DNA of 64,000 nucleotides from Xanthobacter agilis (GTDB lineage Bacteria; Pseudomonadota; Alphaproteobacteria; Rhizobiales; Xanthobacteraceae): NCBI RefSeq assembly GCF_021730435.1, contig NZ_JABWGX010000004.1, positions 124,001 to 188,000 of the forward strand, read 5' to 3'. Shown piece by piece: positions 58,264 to 64,000 of this stretch (position 1 is its first letter; each line of letters starts with the position of its first letter). The notes under the pieces were generated by a model. It saw only the letters and a program-made list of their open reading frames with translations, ran no database searches and was not told where the DNA came from. The position numbers and the translations under genes were made by a program.

Positions 58264-59181
58264 ATGCCGATGGCAGGAGAAAAGGGGCGCGGGCGGCTGT
58301 TCGTGATCGCGGTGCCCTATCTGTGGCTGCTGGCGCTGTTCCTGGCGCCGTTCCTCATCGTGTTCAAGATCTCGCTGTCGCAAGATGCGGTGGCGCAGCC
58401 GCCCTACACGCCGCTGCTCGACTTCTCTCAAGGGTGGGCGGGATTTGTCGATTTCCTGTCCGGTCTCTCCTTCGACAACTACCTTTATGTGCTTGATTTT
58501 TCGAACGAGTTCATCGAGGCTTATGGCTCGTCGCTGGTCATCGCCTCTATCTCCACGCTGTTGCTGCTGCTGGTGGGCTATCCCATCGCCTATGCCATGG
58601 CGCGGGCGCCGCGCTCCATCCAGCCTACCTTGCTGATGCTGGTGATCCTGCCGTTCTGGACCTCGTTCCTGATCCGCGTCTATGCCTGGATCGGCATCCT
58701 CTCGCCGGAGGGCCTGCTCAATCAGGGACTGATGGCGCTGGGCGTCATCGACGAGCCGCTGGAAATTCTCAACACCGACATCGCGGTCTATATCGGCATC
58801 GTCTATTCCTACCTGCCGTTCATGGTGCTGCCGCTTTATTCGGCACTCGAGAAGCTGGACGAGACCCTGCTCGAGGCCGCGGCCGACCTCGGGTGCCCGC
58901 CCACAAAGGCGTTCTGGACCATCACTTTCCCGCTCTCGCTGCCGGGCGTGGCGGCGGGCGCGCTGTTGTGCTTCATCCCGGCGGTGGGCGAGTTCGTGAT
59001 CCCCGACCTGCTCGGCGGCTCCAACACGCTCATGATCGGCAAGTCGCTGTGGACCGAGTTCACCGTGAACCGGTCCTGGACCGTGTCCTCGGCGGTGGCG
59101 GTGCTGCTGTTGCTGGTGCTGGTGATCCCCATCGTGATCTACCAGAACATCCAGCAACGCGAGCTGGAGGCCGGGAAATGA
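58264..59181 (+). CDS. potH: Polyamine ABC transporter permease PotH
   Basis: Inner-membrane permease of 305 residues with about six helices. The EAA loop EAAADLGCPPTKAFWTITFPLSLPG is near 200-225, and TLLMLVILPFWTSFLIRVYAWIG near 122 is typical of PotB/PotH. The start at 58264 follows GAAGGAGG, just after potG. Its end overlaps a short duplicated sequence that carries extra ATGs before potI. Confidence 0.93.
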   Translation: MPMAGEKGRGRLFVIAVPYLWLLALFLAPFLIVFKISLSQDAVAQPPYTPLLDFSQGWAGFVDFLSGLSFDNYLYVLDFSNEFIEAYGSSLVIASISTLLLLLVGYPIAYAMARAPRSIQPTLLMLVILPFWTSFLIRVYAWIGILSPEGLLNQGLMALGVIDEPLEILNTDIAVYIGIVYSYLPFMVLPLYSALEKLDETLLEAAADLGCPPTKAFWTITFPLSLPGVAAGALLCFIPAVGEFVIPDLLGGSNTLMIGKSLWTEFTVNRSWTVSSAVAVLLLLVLVIPIVIYQNIQQRELEAGK

Positions 59182-59231
59182 AGCAAAAGCCGGGGGCGGT
59201 GACATGAAACAAGAGCCGGAGGCGATGAAAT
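59178..59231 (+). repeat. Imperfect 27-bp tandem duplication between potH and potI
   Basis: AATGAAGCAAAAGCCGG and ACATGAAACAAGAGCCGG are near copies, each with an ATG. The true potI start follows the second unit. Confidence 0.6.
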
Positions 59232-60048
59232 GAGAAGAGGCCTCACCTGGTTCAACGTGACGGCCATCGTTTTGGGCTTCGCGTTTCTCTACATCCCCAT
59301 CCTGTTGCTGGTGGTCTACTCCTTCAACGCGTCGCGTCTGGTGACCGTGTGGGCGGGCTTCTCGACCCAATGGTATTGGGCGCTGCTGGAGAATGAGCAG
59401 CTCATCGACGCGGCCTGGGTGACGCTGCGCATCGCCTTCTTCTCGTCGCTGGTGTCCACGGTGCTCGGCACCATGGCGGCGCTGGTGCTGACCCGTTACG
59501 GGCGGTTTCGCGGGCGGACCCTGTTCTCTGGCATGATCTATGCGCCGCTGGTCATGCCAGAGGTCATCACCGGCCTGTCGTTGCTGCTGCTGTTCGTGGC
59601 GGTGAACTTCGATCGCGGCTTCTGGACGGTGCTGCTCGCTCACATCACCTTCACCATGTGCTTTGTGGCGGTGGTGGTTCAGTCGCGCCTCGTCACTTTC
59701 GATCGCACCCTGGAAGAGGCAGCGCTCGATCTCGGCTGTCCGCCGTTCCGGACCTTCTTCTCCATCACCCTGCCGCTCATCCTGCCGGCGGTGGTGTCGG
59801 GCTTCATGCTGGCCTTCACCTTGTCCCTGGATGATCTGGTGATCGCGAGCTTCACCACCGGCCCGGGCGCGACCACCCTGCCCATGCGCATCTATTCCCA
59901 GGTGCGCCTGGGCGTGACCCCCGAGATCAACGCGGTCTGCACCATCCTCATCGCCATCGTCACGGTGGTGGTCATCATCGCTTCCATCGTCACCAAACGG
60001 GCCGAGAGCCTGCGCCAGGCCGAGGAGCGCGCGGCGCTTCAGGGCTAG
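59230..60048 (+). CDS. potI: Polyamine ABC transporter permease PotI
   Basis: Second permease, 272 residues, about six helices, with the EAA loop EAALDLGCPPFRTFFSITLPLILP near 158-181 and SLDDLVIASFTTGPGATTLPM near 197, as in PotC/PotI. It starts at 59230 with AATGAG-type overlap context after a duplicated 27-bp stretch (59178-59231). It completes the potGHI importer core. Confidence 0.93.
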   Translation: MRRGLTWFNVTAIVLGFAFLYIPILLLVVYSFNASRLVTVWAGFSTQWYWALLENEQLIDAAWVTLRIAFFSSLVSTVLGTMAALVLTRYGRFRGRTLFSGMIYAPLVMPEVITGLSLLLLFVAVNFDRGFWTVLLAHITFTMCFVAVVVQSRLVTFDRTLEEAALDLGCPPFRTFFSITLPLILPAVVSGFMLAFTLSLDDLVIASFTTGPGATTLPMRIYSQVRLGVTPEINAVCTILIAIVTVVVIIASIVTKRAESLRQAEERAALQG

Positions 60049-60198
60049 GGGCATCATGGCCCAATGCCGGCGGACTCCAGCCGGCTTGATTGCGCGGGGT
60101 GGTCTTTGCCATAAGCTGGCCTCTTCCGCGCGCCCGGCCGAGGGCGCGCGGCGGTCTGCGCGGTCAGGCCGGGGCGGCGGCGGACCTGGACTTCCCTT

Positions 60199-62142
60199 AT
60201 GCGTTATCGTGCGGACATCAGCGGCCTGCGGGCGCTGGCCGTCATTCCCGTTGTCCTGTTCCATGCGGATCCGCGGCTGGCGCCGGGCGGCTATGTGGGG
60301 GTGGACGTCTTTTTCGTCATCTCCGGCTATCTCATCACCTCCATCATCGCGGCCGATCTCGACCGGGGCGGCTTCAGCCTCGCGCGTTTCTATGATCGGC
60401 GGGTGCGGCGCATCCTGCCGGCCTATGGGTTCATGGCGCTGGTCACGACGCTCGCGGCCCTGGTGCTGCTGCCGCCGGCCATGCTGGTCGGCTATGGCGA
60501 CCAGCTCAAGGCGGCCTCCACCTTCCTGGCCAACCGCTACTTCCTGTCGGTGACCTCCTATTTCGGTCCGGCGGCGGAGGAGCAGCCCTTGCTGCACACT
60601 TGGTCGTTGGCCATCGAGGAGCAGTTCTACCTGTTCTGGCCGCTGCTCCTGGTCGGGCTGGCGCATCCGCGACTCAAGGCGCTGCGGCCCTATGTGGTGG
60701 GCGCCCTCATTGCCGCGTCCCTGTTCGTCGCCACCCGCAATGCGGTGCTGCGTCCGGCCCCCGCCTTCTTCAATTTCACCGGGCGGGTCTGGGAGCTTGC
60801 CCTGGGCGCGACGCTGGCGCTCGGCCTCCTGCCGCGCCTGATGCACCCTTGGATCGGGGAGGCCTTGGCGGCGGCAGGCGTGGCGATGATCGCCGCCGCC
60901 GTCGCCGTGTTCGACAAGCATAGCGTGTTCCCTGGCGCGCTGGCGCTGGTGCCCACCCTCGGGGCGCTGTTCATCCTGTGGGCGGGGGAGGGCGGACACG
61001 TCACCTGGGCCGGGCGGCTGCTGTCGTTGCCGCCGCTGGTGTTCGTGGGGCTGATCTCCTATTCGCTCTATCTTTGGCACTGGCCGATCCTGGTGTTCCT
61101 GCGGCTGGTGGCCGGGCCCCATCTCTCCGCTGCTGAGGTGGCGGGGGCCGTTGCCGCGGCCGTGGCCATGGCCGCCGTGTCATGGCGGTTCGTGGAGGCG
61201 CCCTTCCGCCGGGCCGGCTTCACCACCCTCCGGGATGAGCTGAAAAGCATCGCGATCGGCGTCGGTGGGCTTGCGGTGCTGGTGGCCATCGGCTTCGGCT
61301 TCGCCCTCTCCCACGGTCTGCCGGGGCGGGCCTCGGCCGCAGCCCTGGCGGCCGAGCAGGCCGCGGCGGATGCCTGGGCGGGCACCGGCTTATGCCTGCT
61401 GGGACCCAACCAGTCGCTGCCCCTCGCCGGCTGCCGTTTCGGACGTCGCGACACGGCGGTGCCGGCGATCGCGCTGTGGGGGGATTCCCTCGCCAATCAT
61501 CATGCTCCGGCGCTGGATGACCTCGCTCGGCGGATGGGCTTCGCGCTGGTGCAACTGACGAAGGCGGGGTGTTCGCCACGCCTGCCGGTGGGGGAGGGGC
61601 GTGCGCCGCGCACGACCGAGGCGCGGGTGTGCGATGGGTTTCGGGCGGCCGCGCTGCAGGCGATCCTCGCTGATCCCGCCATCCGTATCGTGGTGGTGGG
61701 GGGCAATTGGGACGCGGGCGGCACCCTCGACGCGGCGCTGGCCTCCCTCGGGGAGGCGGTACGGAAGATCACCGCCTCGGGCCGTGGCGTGATCCTCATG
61801 GCGCCGACGGTGGCCTTTGCCAGCGGCGGCGGGCGATGCATCGCCCGGCGCCGCTTCATGGGGCTCGACGAGGCCGGCTGCGCCATGCCCGCGAGCGAAG
61901 CGGCGGCACGCGCCAGCAGGGTCGAGACCGCTTTGGCCGCGCTTGCCGCGACCGATCCGCTGGTCCGGGCGGTGCTGCTCCGCCCCCATGTGTGCGACGC
62001 GACCACCTGCCGGCCGCTGATCGGCGGCCAGGTGGCCATGACCGATGGCGGGCATCTCAACGTGGCCGGCTCGATGGCGTTGCGCGGCGATCTCGCCGCC
62101 GCCATCGGGAGCCTGCTGCCGGCGCTGCCGCCAGCGCGGTGA
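60199..62142 (+). CDS. Acyltransferase-3/SGNH fusion, O-antigen or polysaccharide O-acetylation
   Basis: A 647-residue OafA-type protein: an acyltransferase-3 membrane domain (about 1-370, ten or more helices) with RADISGLRALAVIPVVLFH, FFVISGYLI, HTWSLAIEEQFYLFWP and ISYSLYLWHWP. A periplasmic SGNH hydrolase-like domain follows, with GDSLANHH near 426 and DGGHLN near the C terminus. It probably acetylates a surface glycan. It is a single gene 150 bp after potI and convergent with the ArsR gene; no glycan cluster is in view. Confidence 0.9.
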   Translation: MRYRADISGLRALAVIPVVLFHADPRLAPGGYVGVDVFFVISGYLITSIIAADLDRGGFSLARFYDRRVRRILPAYGFMALVTTLAALVLLPPAMLVGYGDQLKAASTFLANRYFLSVTSYFGPAAEEQPLLHTWSLAIEEQFYLFWPLLLVGLAHPRLKALRPYVVGALIAASLFVATRNAVLRPAPAFFNFTGRVWELALGATLALGLLPRLMHPWIGEALAAAGVAMIAAAVAVFDKHSVFPGALALVPTLGALFILWAGEGGHVTWAGRLLSLPPLVFVGLISYSLYLWHWPILVFLRLVAGPHLSAAEVAGAVAAAVAMAAVSWRFVEAPFRRAGFTTLRDELKSIAIGVGGLAVLVAIGFGFALSHGLPGRASAAALAAEQAAADAWAGTGLCLLGPNQSLPLAGCRFGRRDTAVPAIALWGDSLANHHAPALDDLARRMGFALVQLTKAGCSPRLPVGEGRAPRTTEARVCDGFRAAALQAILADPAIRIVVVGGNWDAGGTLDAALASLGEAVRKITASGRGVILMAPTVAFASGGGRCIARRRFMGLDEAGCAMPASEAAARASRVETALAALAATDPLVRAVLLRPHVCDATTCRPLIGGQVAMTDGGHLNVAGSMALRGDLAAAIGSLLPALPPAR

Positions 62143-62152
62143 GACGCGGCCT

Positions 62153-62572
62153 TCAGCGGGGCGGGGCGGCGTCCAGGGCGCAGAAGTTGGTGTAGATGGC
62201 GGCCATGACCTCGGTCACGACCGGATTTGAGATGAAATAATAAAGATGCCGGTGCTCGCGGCGGAAGGAGACGATGCCCTCGTTCTTCAGCTTCGCCAGA
62301 TGCTGGGACATGGATGTCTGCGAAATGCCGGTAGCCTCCGAAAGCTCGGAGACGCTTTTCTCGCCGCTGGTCAATTGACAGAGGATGCGCAGGCGGCGGG
62401 GATTGGCCAAGCCGCTGAGAAATTGAGCGGCCGCCTCGGATCGGTCCTCCGCGAGGGCGCGGGCGGCGTCCAGGCGCTCGCTCTCCGTGCTGCCCGTGTC
62501 CCTCCCTTCGCTCTCCGTCCCTTCGCTCTCCGGCATGGCGCTTCCCGTCCTCGCATCGGCTGCGATTGACAT
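62153..62572 (-). CDS. ArsR-family regulator, BigR/SqrR-like persulfide sensor
   Basis: A 139-residue (or 127 if it starts at Met13, 62536) winged-helix repressor: FLSGLANPRRLRILCQLTSG, recognition helix GISQTSMSQHLAKLKNEGIV, wing RREHRHLYYFIS. It has two cysteines, Cys65 and Cys131, exactly 66 residues apart, the spacing of Cys42/Cys108 in BigR and Cys41/Cys107 in SqrR, which sense sulfane sulfur. No CxC arsenic or metal motif is present. It is divergent from the AhpD-like gene, and an inverted repeat at 62570-62591 lies between. The operator overlaps the upstream start, favouring Met13. Confidence 0.82.
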   Translation of the reverse strand: MSIAADARTGSAMPESEGTESEGRDTGSTESERLDAARALAEDRSEAAAQFLSGLANPRRLRILCQLTSGEKSVSELSEATGISQTSMSQHLAKLKNEGIVSFRREHRHLYYFISNPVVTEVMAAIYTNFCALDAAPPR

Positions 62573-62591
62573 ATCATGGACTCTTGATATG
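62570..62591. promoter_or_regulatory. Inverted repeat operator between arsR-like and ahpD-like genes
   Basis: CATATCA and TGATATG are exact complements 8 bp apart. The site is centred about 40 bp before the AhpD-like start and fits autoregulation plus control of the divergent gene. Confidence 0.65.
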
Positions 62592-62620
62592 AGAAACTCG
62601 TCATATGTTAGGGGTCGTCA

Positions 62621-62965
62621 ATGAGCAAGGACTACAAAGAGCTGATCGCCGACATCTCGCGTTATACCGCCGAGATGCGGAAGGAAACTCCGGATGCCAT
62701 GGCCGGCTTTTATAGCCTCGCCAAGGCCGCGAGCGCGGACGGGGTGCTCGACAAGAAGACGAAGGAACTCATTGCCCTGGCCATCGGCGTCACCCAGCGC
62801 TGCGACGGCTGCATCGGCTTCCACACCAAGGCCCTGAAGGATCTCGGCGCGACCCGCACGGAAGTGTCGGAGATGCTGGCCATGTGCGTCTACATGGGCG
62901 GCGGGCCGGCCCTGATGTACGCCGCCGACGCGCTGCGCGCCTTCGACCAGTTCAGCGCGGCCTGA
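62621..62965 (+). CDS. AhpD-like carboxymuconolactone decarboxylase family protein
   Basis: A 114-residue protein with the AhpD core: ELIALAIGVTQRCDGCIGFHTKAL. Cys61, Cys64 and His68 form the CxxCxxxH redox site of alkylhydroperoxidase-type enzymes. A thiol peroxidase or disulfide reductase role is likely. It is divergent from the BigR/SqrR-like regulator and probably repressed by it, and it is followed by a strong terminator, so it is a single-gene unit. Confidence 0.88.
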   Translation: MSKDYKELIADISRYTAEMRKETPDAMAGFYSLAKAASADGVLDKKTKELIALAIGVTQRCDGCIGFHTKALKDLGATRTEVSEMLAMCVYMGGGPALMYAADALRAFDQFSAA

Positions 62966-63012
62966 CGCCGGGCGCGACCCGCGTCGTCCATCACCGGTGG
63001 ATTTGAGAAATC

Positions 63013-63055
63013 GCCGCCTGCATCCGTGTCGCCACGAGATGCAGGCGGCTTTTTT
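63013..63055 (+). terminator. Rho-independent terminator after the ahpD-like gene
   Basis: A perfect 12-bp stem (GCCGCCTGCATC/GATGCAGGCGGC) over a 13-nt loop, followed by six T. Confidence 0.93.
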
Positions 63056-63117
63056 GTCGGTTCGCTGTGTTTGCCGGTTTGCCGGTTTGCCGTGCGCCGG
63101 GTTGCAGGGGCGAAGGT

Positions 63118-63999
63118 TCAGCGCCCTTCCCGCACCCAGGCGGCGGTGAGCGCGCCGAGCAGGAGCAGCAGCCCGGTGAGGCCGGCGAAGACCGGGAACA
63201 GGCCGATCCCGCGAACCACGGACACGTCGCGGGTTTTCACGCCCAGCCAGTCGTCGCCCGCCAGCCGATCGCCGGAGGAGACCTGAACCACCCGCGGCAC
63301 GCCGCCGTTCAGGTCCGCGAGGCGCCAGACCCGCCCGCCGGTGGCTGCCACCAGGGGGCCGACCACGTCGCGGGTGCTGGTCACTTCCGCGAATTCCTTG
63401 GGGTTCAGGGGGCCGATGTTGGCGAGGGCGGTGAGCGTGCCGTTGGTGGCCCGCCACAGGCCGAGCTGGTCGGCCGGGGTGGTGGCGCGCCACAGGCCGG
63501 GTTCGGCCTCCTTGAGGGTCAGGGTGCGGGTGGCGCCGGACGGGGTGGTGACCACGGCCGGGGGCACGGTGTTGCCCATGGTCTGGCGCTCCACCGTCAG
63601 TTCGCGGCCGGCGACGCTCAGCTTCAGGCGCTCCTCTTCGAGGTCGGGCTCCTTCATGAGCCAATGGGAGAGGCGCCGGAGCAGATCGATATGGGGGCCG
63701 CCGCCCTCATAGCCGCGCGCCCACAGCCAGATGTGATCCGACAGAAGCTGAGCCACCCGGCCTTCGCCCACCTTGTCCACCAGCAGAATGGGCTTGTCGC
63801 CGGGCGCCGCCATCAGCTCGGTGCCGGAGCGGGCCATGGTGTCGATGACGCGGAAGAAGCGGCTCCAGTGGGGGGGCTCGCTCTGCGAACCCGGCAGGTT
63901 GCGGGTGACGGGATGGCGCTTGCCGGGGTCGGTGAGGCGGGCGTGGAACGGCGCCTCGGTCACGTCGCCGGTGGGCATGGCGGGGAGGATCTCGTCGAG
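63118..63999 (-). CDS. C-terminal part of a large membrane-anchored protein (start outside window)
   Basis: The minus-strand frame is open to the window end, so the N terminus is missing. The visible 293 residues contain ILLVDKVGEGRVAQLLSDHIWLWARGYEGGGPH in pieces, then beta-rich segments (GLWRATTPADQLGLWRATNG) and a final membrane helix (LFPVFAGLTGLLLLLGALTAAWV). The pattern is that of the large membrane proteins with a glutamine-amidotransferase-like domain that are encoded with MoxR, DUF58 and DUF4159 genes; this is a family impression, not a motif proof. Confidence 0.6.
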   Translation of the reverse strand, partial: LDEILPAMPTGDVTEAPFHARLTDPGKRHPVTRNLPGSQSEPPHWSRFFRVIDTMARSGTELMAAPGDKPILLVDKVGEGRVAQLLSDHIWLWARGYEGGGPHIDLLRRLSHWLMKEPDLEEERLKLSVAGRELTVERQTMGNTVPPAVVTTPSGATRTLTLKEAEPGLWRATTPADQLGLWRATNGTLTALANIGPLNPKEFAEVTSTRDVVGPLVAATGGRVWRLADLNGGVPRVVQVSSGDRLAGDDWLGVKTRDVSVVRGIGLFPVFAGLTGLLLLLGALTAAWVREGR

Positions 64000-64000
64000 G

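Noticed and set aside
58111-61122. A 1003-codon minus-strand frame opposite potH, potI and the acyltransferase gene
   Set aside because: Gln/His/Arg-rich shadow of three well-supported genes.

Overview
The window is about 64 kb of GC-rich chromosomal DNA from an alphaproteobacterium, most likely a nitrogen-fixing member of the Hyphomicrobiales close to Xanthobacter/Azorhizobium. The evidence is the nifV-cysE-nifW block with molybdenum genes, the mdh-sucCD-sucAB-lpd order, fixNOQP-fixGHIS, an Irr-type iron box, and the small palindromic repeats typical of this order. Gene density is high and almost every gene belongs to a recognisable family. The species assignment is inference.

Layout. (1) 1-6428 is the edge of a nitrogen-fixation region: a SagB-type nitroreductase (5' cut by the window), a rhodanese-ankyrin fusion, modD, a molbindin (minus strand), a cysteine-free HesB/IscA-like protein, nifV, cysE and nifW. 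A NifA site (TGT-N10-ACA) and a sigma-54 promoter (GG-N10-GC) precede the IscA-like/nifV/cysE/nifW run. (2) 6756-18399 holds a DUF1003 protein and then TCA-cycle genes mdh, sucC, sucD, sucA, sucB and lpd, with yciI-like and lysE-like genes interspersed. (3) 18455-24153 carries a VOC protein, a XerC-type recombinase, an unknown gene, murJ and trpS. (4) 24433-34304 is a microaerobic respiration region: a FixK/FNR box, ccoNOQP, a strong terminator, then ccoG-H-I-S followed directly by an MFS gene carrying the metal motifs of the copper importer CcoA. (5) 34668-39292 has an SDR, trkH, apaG and fumC. (6) 39318-51037 is an iron-flavoured region: a frameshifted gene, an Irr-like box, a short Cys-rich ORF, feoA, feoB, then an operon-like run (T_hemolysin family, AMP-binding ligase, haem-oxygenase-like diiron protein, SDR, TPR lipoprotein-like/periplasmic protein, methyltransferase), a convergent two-component system and a VIT-family transporter. 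(7) 51392-56738 lies between tRNA-Leu(CAA) and tRNA-Thr(GGT) and holds an MltB-type transglycosylase, a periplasmic protein and poorly coding, possibly decayed DNA including a weak integrase remnant. (8) 57086-62965 has potGHI polyamine ABC genes, an acyltransferase-3/SGNH protein, a BigR/SqrR-like ArsR regulator and a divergent AhpD-like gene. The end holds the C-terminal part of a membrane-anchored protein cut by the window.

How the genes work together. Regions 1 and 4 both serve diazotrophy: homocitrate, molybdate handling and NifW for nitrogenase, and the high-affinity cbb3 oxidase with its copper and haem assembly factors. Region 2 supplies the TCA cycle. Region 6 links ferrous iron import, a diiron enzyme and fatty-acid-type activation. 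It has a TAAG direct repeat ahead of the first gene that looks like a site for the neighbouring OmpR/PmrA-type regulator. This is my best candidate for an undescribed system.

Mobile and repeated DNA. There are three copies of a roughly 100-bp element with ATACCA/TGGTAT ends (19186-19281, 19388-19489, 54897-54998), two copies of a 44-nt palindromic element, a 22-bp-arm palindrome between feoA and feoB, and a triple 36-bp hairpin repeat before sucB. I saw no rRNA, CRISPR array, complete insertion sequence or prophage.
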